Positions 9,553 through 17,999 of a stretch of DNA of 64,000 bases are shown piece after piece. Both the position numbers and the translations under genes were made by a program. Origin of the DNA: Gordonia neofelifaecis NRRL B-59395 (GTDB taxonomy: Bacteria > Actinomycetota > Actinomycetes > Mycobacteriales > Mycobacteriaceae); contig NZ_AEUD01000021.1 in NCBI RefSeq assembly GCF_000192435.1, positions 1 to 64,000 on the forward strand, in the 5' to 3' direction. Within the stretch, counting starts at the first letter, position 1; each line of letters opens with the position of its first letter. The notes below the pieces were generated by a model that was not told the origin of the DNA, did no database searches, and saw only the letters and a program-made list of their open reading frames with translations.

Positions 9553-12500
9553 GCTTCCCTCCCAGACCCGCGGTCCGTCGGCCCGAACGGTGAAGGCCGC
9601 CAAGATCGTCGCCGTCGTCGCCGGTGCCGTCGGCATTCTGCTCGCCGTCGCGTCGCCGTTCCTTCCGGTCACCTACACCAAAGCCGAGATCGCCTGGCCG
9701 CAGGCGTCGGCGTCGTCGTCGGCTCCGGTGGTGGAGAACATCGCCGCGCCGAACGTGTCCTTCAACCCGGTGTCGATGGACGTCGCGGTGCCCTGCTCGC
9801 TGGCGACGCTGCTGCCCGCCGACGGCGGCGTGCTGTTGTCGACGGTCCCGAAGACCGGCGTCGACGCACGCAAGGTCGGCCTGTTCATCAACGCCACCCA
9901 CGACAACCTGCTGGTCTCGCAGCGCAACGCCGTGCTGCTGTCGATCCCGCGTGATCAGGCTCAGCGGAACCCGGACTGCCGGATCGTCGTCCACGCCGAC
10001 ACCACCGGCACACGCGGCGGCGTCGAGGGCATGGACCTGCCCGACGCCTCGTTCGACATCCGCGACCCGAACGCTCGGCCGCAGATCATCGGTGTCTACA
10101 CGGATCTGCCGAGTTCCGCGCCGACCGCAGGTCTCAGCTTCCGGTCGACCATCGACAATCGCTTCAGCACCAGTCCGACCGCGCTCAAGCGGACGCTGCT
10201 GATCGTCGGCGTGATCTCGACGATCGTCTCGCTCATCGCGCTGGCCGTGCTCGACGCGCGCGACGGTCGCCGTCTGCGACGTCTGCTCCCCCGCAGATGG
10301 TGGCGACCGACGCTGCTCGACGGCTTCGTGACCGCCGTCCTCCTGATCTGGTTGATGATCGGTGGCAACACCGCCGACGACGGCTATCAGGTCACCGTCG
10401 GCCGGGTGGCTCCTGGCGCAGGCTACCTCGACAACTACTACCGCTATTTCGGCGTCCCGCAGGATCCGTTCGGCTGGCACTACCAGTATCTGGCGAAGTG
10501 GATGGAGGTCAGCACCGCGATTCCGTGGCTGCGGCTGCTGCCGCTGCTGTTCGCCCTCGCCGGCTGGTTCCTCATCAGCCGCGTCGCGATTCCGCGCCTG
10601 GGCCGGACCGTCGCCGGCTCCGGCGTCGCCCGGTGGGCCGCGGCGCTCGCGTTCCTCGCGGTGTGGCTGCCGTTCAACAACGGGCTCCGCGTGGAGCCGG
10701 CGATCACCGTCGGCATCCTGCTGACCTGGGTCCTGGTCGAGCGCGCGATCGCGACCGGGCGGCTGCTGCCGTTCGGCCTCGCGATCGTCTCGGCCGCCTT
10801 CACCCTGACCATTCACCCGGTCGGGGCGGTCGCCGCCGTCGCACTGCTGGCCGGTCTCCGTCCCCTCCTGAAGCGGGTCGGGTACCGCCGCCGACGTGAC
10901 GGGCTGGCGCCGATGCTGGTACCGCTGGTCGCGGCCGGACTCGTGGTGCTGTACGAGATCTTCGCCGATCAACCGCTGGCCACGATCCTCGAGGGAGTCA
11001 AGGCCCAGGGCGTCGTCGGCCCCACCAACAAATGGTGGACCGAGGCCATGCGGTACTACATCCTCCTCAATCCGACACCGGACGGTTCGATCGCGCGCCG
11101 GGTCGGGATCTTCGTGACGATCCTGTCGGTCCTGCTGGTGGTCCTGGTCCTGATCCGTCGCCACAGCGTGCCCGGAGTGGCGACGGCGGCGCTGTGGCGA
11201 CTGGTCGCGGTGACCGGCGGCGCGGTCGCGGTGCTCGCCTTCGTGCCGACCAAGGCGACCCACCAGATGGGCATCTTCGCATCGCTGGCCGGTCCGCTGG
11301 CAGCGGCGGCGACCGCGTTCCTGCAGCCGCACGTCCTGCGGCGGTCGTGCAACCGAACGTTCTTCGCCGCGGCGTCGGCCTATGCCCTAGCCGTGGCGTT
11401 CGCGGGCCGCAATCAGTGGTGGTACGTGGGCAGTTACGGCATCCCGTGGTCCGACGACACGCCGCACATCGCAGGGATCGGACTGTTCTGGCCGATCTTC
11501 GTCGTCGCCGTCGTCCTGACCGCGATCGGCCTGTGGCAGTACTACCGGGACGACGGGCGCGCGCAGTTCGCCGACCGGACCGCGCCGTACACCCGCCCCG
11601 AGCCCGGTCGATTCGCCAATGCACCGATGTACTCGCTCGTGGTGGTCTCGGCAGTGATCCTGGCGTTCAACATGATCTCGTTCGGCAAGGCCGCCAGGAC
11701 CCAGTCCGATTCGTGGACCTGGGCGAGCTCGAACATCGCATCGATGCGCGGGAACCCCTGCGCCCTGGCCGATGCCGTGCTGGTCGAGGCCGATCCGAAC
11801 ACCGGCGTCCTCGAGCCCGCGCGGTTGCCGGGACAGCCCGCGCTCACTGCGGGGCAGGCGCTCGCCGGCGGTCCCACGGCTCCGGCCGGCTTCTCGCCGA
11901 ACGGTGTCCCGAGCCACCTCGAGAGCGCCGAGGAGGGTACGTCCGACAGCGGTGACAGCAACGCTCATCCCGCCCAACCGGTCGATGACGACCAGCAGCA
12001 GACGCAGTCGACGTCGGATCCCCGTTCGGACACGAGCGGCGGCACCACCGGCAGCCGCGGCGTCAACGGATCGTCGGTCAAGCTGCCGTTCGGGCTCGAC
12101 CCGCAACGCGTGCCGGTGCTCGGCAGCTTCGGGTCCGGCGACGGCGGCGGACACCTGACGTCCGGCTGGTACCAGTTGCCCGCGCGGTCGGCCGAGCAGC
12201 CGCTGATCACGCTGTCGGCAGCCGGTGCGGTCGAGTCCGTCGACGAGCTCGCGGTGCGGCATCCGGGCCAGCAGCTCCGCCTCGAGGCCGGACGCGTGGA
12301 GCCGGACGGCACCGTCCAGACCGTCGCGTCGCTGACTCCGTTCGACGCGGGCGGTGCCCCCGAGTGGCGCAATCTGCGGTTCCCGATGAGCGCGATTCCG
12401 CACGCCGCCACCGTGGTCCGGATCGTCGCGGACGACACGTCGCCGAACTACGACGCCTGGCTCGCGGTGACCCCACCGCGCGCGACGAAGCTGCAGACGC

Positions 12501-12880
12501 TCAACTCGCTCGTCGGCAGCGACGATCCGGTACTGCTCGACTGGGAGGTCGCGTTCGCGTTCCCGTGTCAACGACCGGCGGCGGCGGTGCACGGGGTGCT
12601 GGAGACTCCCAAGTGGCGCATCACTCCCGATGCGGTCGGCGAGCGGGTGAACTCGGCGCAGTGGATGGCCGGTGATTACGGCGGCCCGCTCGGCATCACC
12701 GAGAACGAGCTCCGCCCCACCGAAGTCCCCGCGTATCTCGAGAACGACTGGGGCCGCGACTGGGGCTCACTGCAGCGCTTCACACCGCTGCTCCCGCAGC
12801 GGGACGCCGACATCACGCTGACCGAAGAGGACCACACCGGCACCTGGACGCCCGGACCGATGCGGGTGATCCGCAACTGA
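9545..12880 (+). CDS. Arabinosyltransferase (EmbA/B/C family, GT53)
   Basis: An intact 1,111-residue Emb-family arabinosyltransferase. Seen: an N-terminal helix followed by a periplasmic jelly-roll domain; about 13 membrane helices; the catalytic loop TADDGYQVTVGRVAPGAGYL with the DD pair; PQDPFGWHYQYL; the FNNGLRVEP loop; and a C-terminal carbohydrate-binding region (FGLDPQRVPVLGSFG, WRNLRFPM, FPCQRP, WGRDWGSL). It starts inside the end of the preceding emb gene (8-nt overlap), so the two are co-transcribed and probably translationally coupled. Emb proteins act in pairs in M. tuberculosis, so this one may depend on its frameshifted partner. I cannot assign B or C with confidence. Confidence 0.93.
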   Translation: MTELPSQTRGPSARTVKAAKIVAVVAGAVGILLAVASPFLPVTYTKAEIAWPQASASSSAPVVENIAAPNVSFNPVSMDVAVPCSLATLLPADGGVLLSTVPKTGVDARKVGLFINATHDNLLVSQRNAVLLSIPRDQAQRNPDCRIVVHADTTGTRGGVEGMDLPDASFDIRDPNARPQIIGVYTDLPSSAPTAGLSFRSTIDNRFSTSPTALKRTLLIVGVISTIVSLIALAVLDARDGRRLRRLLPRRWWRPTLLDGFVTAVLLIWLMIGGNTADDGYQVTVGRVAPGAGYLDNYYRYFGVPQDPFGWHYQYLAKWMEVSTAIPWLRLLPLLFALAGWFLISRVAIPRLGRTVAGSGVARWAAALAFLAVWLPFNNGLRVEPAITVGILLTWVLVERAIATGRLLPFGLAIVSAAFTLTIHPVGAVAAVALLAGLRPLLKRVGYRRRRDGLAPMLVPLVAAGLVVLYEIFADQPLATILEGVKAQGVVGPTNKWWTEAMRYYILLNPTPDGSIARRVGIFVTILSVLLVVLVLIRRHSVPGVATAALWRLVAVTGGAVAVLAFVPTKATHQMGIFASLAGPLAAAATAFLQPHVLRRSCNRTFFAAASAYALAVAFAGRNQWWYVGSYGIPWSDDTPHIAGIGLFWPIFVVAVVLTAIGLWQYYRDDGRAQFADRTAPYTRPEPGRFANAPMYSLVVVSAVILAFNMISFGKAARTQSDSWTWASSNIASMRGNPCALADAVLVEADPNTGVLEPARLPGQPALTAGQALAGGPTAPAGFSPNGVPSHLESAEEGTSDSGDSNAHPAQPVDDDQQQTQSTSDPRSDTSGGTTGSRGVNGSSVKLPFGLDPQRVPVLGSFGSGDGGGHLTSGWYQLPARSAEQPLITLSAAGAVESVDELAVRHPGQQLRLEAGRVEPDGTVQTVASLTPFDAGGAPEWRNLRFPMSAIPHAATVVRIVADDTSPNYDAWLAVTPPRATKLQTLNSLVGSDDPVLLDWEVAFAFPCQRPAAAVHGVLETPKWRITPDAVGERVNSAQWMAGDYGGPLGITENELRPTEVPAYLENDWGRDWGSLQRFTPLLPQRDADITLTEEDHTGTWTPGPMRVIRN

Positions 12881-12903
12881 TCCGGGCGCCCGGGCACGCG
12901 GCG

Positions 12904-13263
12904 CTATGCCGCCCCGTTCCCGATCGCCTCGTTCATCGCGTCGGCGGTGCGTTGTGCCCGATACCCGTGCGGGACGCCTTCCAGGAGTGCGACGCGGGAG
13001 TCCGAGTGCCGGACACGCAGATCGGCGATGTCCTGATACGCAGGCGATTCATACCAGGATCGGGCGTGAGCGAGTGACGGGAACTCGATCACGACCAGCG
13101 CTCCCGGGAGCGGTCCCTCGACCACTTCCGGCTGCGTCCCGTGTACCAGCCAGCGGCCGCCGAACTCCTCGAACGTCGATTCGATCCGCACGATGTACTC
13201 GATGATCTCCGGTCCGACGTCGACGTTCTCGAGGTACCCGACGGCGTAGCCCGGCGCCGTCAT
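12904..13263 (-). CDS. DUF1330 family protein
   Basis: A 119-residue ferredoxin-like-fold DUF1330 protein. The family core is visible as IEYIVRIESTFEEFGGRWL, the PGALVVIEFPSLAHARSWY segment and the SPAYQDIADLRVRHSDS helix. Its biochemical role is unknown. The ATG at 13261-13263 overlaps the stop of the preceding NTF2-like gene in a TCAT/ATGA arrangement, so the two are probably translationally coupled. It converges on the emb genes across a 23-nt gap containing the self-complementary CCGGGCGCCCGG. Confidence 0.8.
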   Translation of the reverse strand: MTAPGYAVGYLENVDVGPEIIEYIVRIESTFEEFGGRWLVHGTQPEVVEGPLPGALVVIEFPSLAHARSWYESPAYQDIADLRVRHSDSRVALLEGVPHGYRAQRTADAMNEAIGNGAA

Positions 13264-13628
13264 GACGGCACCTGATCGAGGAAGCCCCGGACGTCGGCGA
13301 TGCGGCCGTCGTCGGCGAGCACGATCACGTCGAAGCCGACGATGAGCGGCGGTGCTCCCGCGGGACCCAGGCCCCACTGGAAGCGCATCTGCCGGTGGTG
13401 GGCGTCGACTTCGCCGACCGGCTGGAACACGAAGTCCGGGAACTGCTGTTGCACACCGCCGATCAGGTCCGCGAGGCCGTCATGGCCGGTCGCCGCACCC
13501 AGTGGGTCGACGTACACCGCGTCGGCGGTCCAGTGGTCGGCGAGCAGTCGCGCACGATCGGCTCCCCGGGCGTTCCACGTCTGCAGGTAGACCTCGGCGG
13601 TCGACTGTGCGTGTGTCGGAGTGGTCAT
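13260..13628 (-). CDS. NTF2-like (SnoaL-type) protein
   Basis: A 122-residue protein of the NTF2/SnoaL cone-shaped fold, used by small isomerases, cyclases and binding proteins. The pattern is an N-terminal helix with YLQTWNARGADRARLLADHW, then ADAVYVDPLGAATGHDGLADLI, then beta strands ending in RGFLDQVPS. The ATG at 13628 has AGAGGAA at good spacing. Its stop overlaps the start of the DUF1330 gene, forming a two-gene unit. A 17-bp palindrome about 70 nt upstream is a candidate operator. The substrate is unknown. Confidence 0.8.
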   Translation of the reverse strand: MTTPTHAQSTAEVYLQTWNARGADRARLLADHWTADAVYVDPLGAATGHDGLADLIGGVQQQFPDFVFQPVGEVDAHHRQMRFQWGLGPAGAPPLIVGFDVIVLADDGRIADVRGFLDQVPS

Positions 13629-13694
13629 GATCTCTGTTCCTCTCGTTCTCGGTCGTTGCACGGTCGACGATGCCGCCTGACCGGCATGAAAGCG

Positions 13695-13711
13695 ATGACC
13701 TGCCAGGTCAT
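13695..13711. promoter_or_regulatory. Candidate operator palindrome ATGACCT-GCC-AGGTCAT
   Basis: A perfect inverted repeat with 7-bp arms and a 3-bp spacer lies in the 210-nt divergent gap between the NTF2-like/DUF1330 pair and the YdcF-like gene. Its size and symmetry fit a TetR- or MarR-type repressor site. No regulator gene is nearby. The rest of this gap shows a -10-like TAAGAAT at 13746-13752 on the plus strand. Confidence 0.45.
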
Positions 13712-13838
13712 GGAAGTGGTGCGACGCGTACACCTGAACGCTCGGTAAGAATCGCGCGTGTCGGTTGAACAGAGGACATGCGCCTGCCATCGTGATGAGC
13801 GGGTCGGGGTTCGTCGAGTGACAAGGAGCACCAACACG

Positions 13839-14471
13839 ATGCACAGCACATTCGCGACCGCACGCGCCGATCGTCGTTCGCGACGAGGCCGCCGCGCGGG
13901 AGTCGTACTCGGCAGCCTCGCGGTGGCGAGCACGATGGCGGTCCTGGCTGCGCCGACGGCTGCGGCGGCACCGCCCGTCACGACTGCTCCGGACCAGGGC
14001 ACGACCTCGCCGGCGAAGCCGAAGCCGAAGCCGTCGCCCGGCAAGTTCCTGGCCGCGAATCCTCCAGGCCGCTACATCGTGGTCCTCGGTGCGCGCATGG
14101 AGACGCTCGGCAATCCACCGAAGATCCTGGCCCAGCGGCTCGACCGTGCGGCGTCCTTGGCGCGCGCGAATCCGTTCAACCGCATCATCGTCACCGGCGG
14201 CAACAGCTGGTGGCTGCCGGTGCCCGAAGCGATGTTCATGCACGCCCAGCTCGCGCAACGCGGTGTCACTCCCCTGAAGGTGATCGAGGAGCCGACGGCG
14301 ATGTCCACCGTCGAGAACGCCCAGCGGACAGTTGCGATGCTCAAGGGACTCAACGCCTCCGGGGCGGTGATCGTGACGAACGACTTCCACATGAAGCGGG
14401 CGCTCGACAACTTCCGCGACGAAGCGAAGCGTCAGAACACTCGGCTGACGTTCGTTCCGTCGTACGCCTGA
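13839..14471 (+). CDS. Secreted YdcF-like (DUF218) protein
   Basis: A 210-residue exported protein with a DUF218/YdcF domain, a Rossmann-like fold linked to envelope functions such as vancomycin-sensitivity (SanA) proteins. An Arg-rich n-region, hydrophobic segment (about residues 22-40) and AAAAPP region form a signal peptide; a Pro/Lys-rich linker follows. Domain marks are YIVVLGARM, RLDRAASLARANPFNRIIVTGG and VIVTNDFHMKRAL. I chose the ATG at 13839, with AAGGAG 11 nt upstream. A GTG at 13758 placed 6 nt after a -10-like TAAGAAT is an alternative leaderless start, but it would bury the signal peptide. The biochemical role is unknown. Confidence 0.8.
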   Translation: MHSTFATARADRRSRRGRRAGVVLGSLAVASTMAVLAAPTAAAAPPVTTAPDQGTTSPAKPKPKPSPGKFLAANPPGRYIVVLGARMETLGNPPKILAQRLDRAASLARANPFNRIIVTGGNSWWLPVPEAMFMHAQLAQRGVTPLKVIEEPTAMSTVENAQRTVAMLKGLNASGAVIVTNDFHMKRALDNFRDEAKRQNTRLTFVPSYA

Positions 14472-14486
14472 CCGGACAGCGCGCCG

Positions 14487-16640
14487 TCAGCCCCGGCGGT
14501 TCGGAGTACGCGACCGATCCCCTAGGATCCGGTCGACTCCGGCCGCCGGGTCCAGGTCCAGTCGACGCAGCCGTTGCGAGTTCAGCGCGACGACCACCGT
14601 CGACACCGACATCAGGATCGCGCCGACGCTCATCGGCATGACGAACCCGATCGGAGCCAGCACACCCGCCGCGAGCGGGACCGACACCAGGTTGTAGCCC
14701 GCGGCCCACCAGAGGTTCTGCTTCATCTTCCGGTAGCCGGCTCGCGAGAGTTCGACCACCGACAGGACTGAACGCGGGTCGGAGCTCGCGAGGATCACCC
14801 CCGCCGATGCGATCGCCACGTCGGTGCCCGCACCGATCGCGATGCCGACGTCGGCGCGGGCCAGCGCCGGAGCGTCGTTGACGCCGTCCCCGACCATCGC
14901 CACGACTCGCCCTTCGGCCTGGAGTTCGGCGACTGCTTCGGCCTTGTCCTCGGGTCGGACCTCGGCGTACACCCGGTCGATTCCGAGCTCGCTCGCGACG
15001 GTGTCGGCCACCGCGCGGGCGTCTCCGGTGATCATCACGACGCTCACGCCGAGTCGGTGCAGGGCGTCGACGGCGTCGCGTGACTCCGGCCGGACGTCGT
15101 CGGCCAGTTTCAGCGCGCCGGCCACCTCGCCGTCGACCACGACGTGCAGGATGATCGCACCCTCCGTCCGCCAGCGCTCGGCGACGGGGAGTTCGGACGA
15201 CGCGTGGAGGGCCAGCATGCGCGGGCCGCCCACCTCCACCCGGCGGTCGTCGACGACGGCCCTCACGCCGGTGGCCGGTTCCGACGTGAACTCGGCGGCG
15301 ACGGGGACGACGAGCCCCCGGTCGACGGCCGCTTCCACGATCGCCTTCGCCAGGGGATGCTCGCTGTCGACTTCGGCCGCCGCTGCCAGTGCCAGGATCT
15401 CGTTCGCATCACGTCCCGCGGCGGGCTCGACGCCGACCACCGACGGCGCCCCCTCGGTGAGAGTTCCGGTCTTGTCGAAGAGGACGGTGTCGACCGAGCG
15501 CATCCGCTCCAGTGCGAGCCTGTCCTTCACCAGGACTCCGCCACGTGCGGCGCGCTCGGTCGCGATCGAGACGACCAGCGGGATCGCCAGGCCGAGCGCA
15601 TGCGGGCACGCGATGACCAGGACGGTGATGACGCGGACCACGGCCGTATCGGGCATGCCGAGGGCCATCCAGACGATCGCCGTCAGCGTCGCCGAGCCGA
15701 TGGCGAACCAGAACAGCCATCCGGCGGCGCGGTCGGCCAGCCGCTGCGCGTTCGACGACGACGCCTGCGCGTCGGCGACGAGGCGAGCGATCCCGGCGAG
15801 CGTCGTCTGATCGCCGACCGCGGTCACCTCGACCCGCAGCCCCGAGTCGGTGGCGACGGTTCCGGCGACCACCGCATCGCCCGCTGAACGCCGAACCGAG
15901 CGGGACTCTCCGGTGACCATCGATTCGTCGACGCTCGCCGAGCCCTCGACGACGACGCCGTCGGCGGGGATCGACGAACCCGGCCGGACCAGCACGACGT
16001 CGCCGAGTCGCAGTTCTGCGGGAGCGACACGACGGACCCCGGCGCCGTCCACCACCTCGGCCTCGTCAGGGAGCAGCGCGGCCAGGGAATCGAGAGCCGA
16101 CGTGGTCTGGGCCAGCGACGCCATCTCGATCCAGTGGCCGAGCAGCATGATCACCACCAGCAGTGCGAGCTCCCACCAGAAGCTCAACTCGTGGCTGAGC
16201 AGGCCCAGGCTCGACCCCCAGGATGAGACGAACGCGACGCTGATGGCGAGGCCGATGAGCAGCATCATGCCGGGCTTGCGCATCCGGATCTCGCTCACGG
16301 CGCCGGTGAGGAACGGTCGACCGCCCCACCGGTAGATCACGCTGCCCAGTACGGGCGAGATCCAGCGCCCCCACGCCGGCACGTCGTAGCCGAGGAGGCT
16401 CGCGAACATCTGGTCGAATCCGACGACCGGGATCGCGATCAGCGCGGTCCCCCAGAAGAGTCGCCGGAACACGGCGACGTGGTCGCCGCCGTGGTGGGCG
16501 TCACCGTTCGTCGCGTGGCCGCCGTGTTCGTGGCCGCCGTGTTCGTGTGCGCTGTGTTCGTGTGCGCTGTGTTCGTGAGAGGCACCGTCGTGCGTGGCGT
16601 GCTCGTGGGCGTCGTGCTCGTGCCGATCCATCGTGTCCAT
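14487..16640 (-). CDS. CopB-type copper-translocating P-type ATPase
   Basis: A 717-residue P1B-ATPase that pumps copper out across the cytoplasmic membrane. The N terminus is a His-rich tail (repeated HEH and GGH units, residues 7-53) instead of a CxxC metal-binding domain, and the membrane metal site is CPH (VIACPHALGL), both marks of the CopB/P1B-3 group. Also visible are TGES in the actuator domain, DKTGTLTEG at the phosphorylation site, SEHPLAKAI, and GDGVNDAPALA at the hinge. The ATG at 16640 sits a few nt after a candidate transcription start, implying a leaderless or nearly leaderless mRNA. A CsoR-like palindrome overlaps its promoter. No copper chaperone or csoR gene is adjacent. Confidence 0.92.
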   Translation of the reverse strand: MDTMDRHEHDAHEHATHDGASHEHSAHEHSAHEHGGHEHGGHATNGDAHHGGDHVAVFRRLFWGTALIAIPVVGFDQMFASLLGYDVPAWGRWISPVLGSVIYRWGGRPFLTGAVSEIRMRKPGMMLLIGLAISVAFVSSWGSSLGLLSHELSFWWELALLVVIMLLGHWIEMASLAQTTSALDSLAALLPDEAEVVDGAGVRRVAPAELRLGDVVLVRPGSSIPADGVVVEGSASVDESMVTGESRSVRRSAGDAVVAGTVATDSGLRVEVTAVGDQTTLAGIARLVADAQASSSNAQRLADRAAGWLFWFAIGSATLTAIVWMALGMPDTAVVRVITVLVIACPHALGLAIPLVVSIATERAARGGVLVKDRLALERMRSVDTVLFDKTGTLTEGAPSVVGVEPAAGRDANEILALAAAAEVDSEHPLAKAIVEAAVDRGLVVPVAAEFTSEPATGVRAVVDDRRVEVGGPRMLALHASSELPVAERWRTEGAIILHVVVDGEVAGALKLADDVRPESRDAVDALHRLGVSVVMITGDARAVADTVASELGIDRVYAEVRPEDKAEAVAELQAEGRVVAMVGDGVNDAPALARADVGIAIGAGTDVAIASAGVILASSDPRSVLSVVELSRAGYRKMKQNLWWAAGYNLVSVPLAAGVLAPIGFVMPMSVGAILMSVSTVVVALNSQRLRRLDLDPAAGVDRILGDRSRTPNRRG

Positions 16641-16648
16641 AGTCCGAA

Positions 16649-16675
16649 CCTATACCCATAGGGGGTATGGGTCAA
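16649..16675 (-). promoter_or_regulatory. copB promoter with CsoR-like operator
   Basis: On the minus strand a -35 TTGACC (plus positions 16670-16675) and a -10 TATAGG (16649-16654) are 15 nt apart. Between and overlapping them is the inverted repeat ATACCC-N5-GGGTAT (16652-16668). G/C-tract palindromes flanked by AT steps are the known operator type of CsoR copper repressors, and placement over the promoter fits repression relieved by Cu(I). The regulator would have to be encoded elsewhere. Confidence 0.6.
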
Positions 16676-16722
16676 CGGTCGTTTTGAGCTGGGCCACCGT
16701 CCGCCTCTAACCTGAGAGCGAC

Positions 16723-17343
16723 ATGACCGCATCCACCTGGCTCGCGCTGCTCGGCGCCTGCCTGCTCATCAGCCTCACGCCGGGCGCCGGTGCCATCAAC
16801 ACGATGAACAACGCCCTCAACGTCGGCTTCCGTCGCTCCATCTGGGGCATTCTCGGGCAGCAGACCGCACTGCTGATCCAGCTCGTGATCGTCGCAGCCG
16901 GACTCGGACTCCTGGTCACCGACTCGCCGACCGCGTTCGCCGTCATCCGCTACGTCGGCGCCGTGTACCTCGTGTACCTCGGCGTACAGCAGTTCCTGAC
17001 GAAGCCCGACGCGCCGGACGCCTCGACCGCGACCGTCGGCACCGCCTCCGCCAGATCGATGTACTCCCAGGGAGTGTGGGTCAACCTGCTGAATCCGAAG
17101 GCGATCGTCTTCCTCGTCGCCTTCATTCCCAGCTTCGTCCGACCGGAGAGCGATACGACACTGCAGTACACCGAGATCGGTGCGACGATCGTCGCCGTCG
17201 ACGTCCTCGTGATGTGGCTCTTCTTCGCCCTCGTGGGTCGCTCGTTCCGGAGGATCAGCAGCACCGAACGCGGACGGCGACGGATCAACCGGCTCTTCGG
17301 CGTGCTGTTCGTCGGCGTCGGCATCATGCTCGCCCTGATCTGA
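16723..17343 (+). CDS. LysE/RhtB family amino-acid exporter
   Basis: A 206-residue membrane exporter of the LysE/RhtB family, which exports amino acids or related compounds. The N-terminal TPGAGAINTMNNALNVGFRRS segment matches the TPGP-type family start, followed by YLGVQQF and the conserved GVWVNLLNPKA region at mid-protein. Six hydrophobic segments can be counted. It is divergent from copB across 82 nt and so shares that intergenic region. The substrate is not evident; copper control is possible only if the shared region is bidirectional, which I cannot show. Confidence 0.88.
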   Translation: MTASTWLALLGACLLISLTPGAGAINTMNNALNVGFRRSIWGILGQQTALLIQLVIVAAGLGLLVTDSPTAFAVIRYVGAVYLVYLGVQQFLTKPDAPDASTATVGTASARSMYSQGVWVNLLNPKAIVFLVAFIPSFVRPESDTTLQYTEIGATIVAVDVLVMWLFFALVGRSFRRISSTERGRRRINRLFGVLFVGVGIMLALI

Positions 17344-17419
17344 CTCGCCCTGATCTGAACCGGCCTCCTCGGACGTCCGAATGGTCCGCTACCGCCCGTG
17401 TGCCACACTGGGGTCACAG

Positions 17420-17947
17420 GTGACTGCTACGGGGGTACGCGTGCTGGGAATCGTTCTGCTGATCGTCGGAGGCGTCGGTCTGGTGCTGACGCTGCTCTCG
17501 GTGCTGGGCGTCGATGCCGGCGGGGTCGACATCCACCTCGGGGACTCCGGTGCCGGACTGCTGTCGATCGTGACACCGTTCGCGACCGGATTCGGGCTGA
17601 TCGCCGGCGGTCTGCTCACCTTCACCGGAACCGAGACCTGGATCGCCCTGCTCACCGGAGCGCTGGCGGGCATCATCCTGTCGATCGCCGCGGTGGTCGT
17701 GCTCGGCTATCTGGTCGACGCCGAGGAGGAACTCCCCTCGTTCGACCTGATCGGGTCGTCCGTCCGGATCGTCGAACCGGTCACTCCCGGGCGGTATGGA
17801 CTCGGCGAGGTGCGGACGTCACTGGGCACGAGGCAGATCACCGTCACCGCCGACGAGGCCCTGGACCACAACGACGAAGCGGTCGTCGTCGAGAAGATCG
17901 GCGACAACGAGAGCTTCCTGGTGGCCCGCGTCTCGCTCACCGACTGA
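17420..17947 (+). CDS. NfeD-like membrane protein
   Basis: A 175-residue protein with three or four hydrophobic segments in the first 100 residues and a C-terminal small beta domain (SVRIVEPVTPGRYGLGEVRT to EAVVVEKIGDNESFLVARV) that fits the OB-fold of short NfeD proteins. It is followed 52 nt later by a flotillin-family gene. Short NfeD protein plus flotillin is a known conserved pair (YuaF-YuaG in Bacillus) that organises membrane microdomains. I use the GTG at 17420 with GGGG 6 nt upstream; the GTG at 17441 is an equally possible start that begins directly at the first helix. Confidence 0.75.
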   Translation: MTATGVRVLGIVLLIVGGVGLVLTLLSVLGVDAGGVDIHLGDSGAGLLSIVTPFATGFGLIAGGLLTFTGTETWIALLTGALAGIILSIAAVVVLGYLVDAEEELPSFDLIGSSVRIVEPVTPGRYGLGEVRTSLGTRQITVTADEALDHNDEAVVVEKIGDNESFLVARVSLTD

Positions 17948-17999
17948 CCCACCCGTCGGTTCGTCGTCGAACCGATCCAATGAAAGGAACCCACCGCAA

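Noticed and set aside
16480-16640. CRISPR-like or mobile tandem repeat near copB
   Set aside because: The repeats are in-frame codons for the His-rich N-terminal tail of the ATPase.
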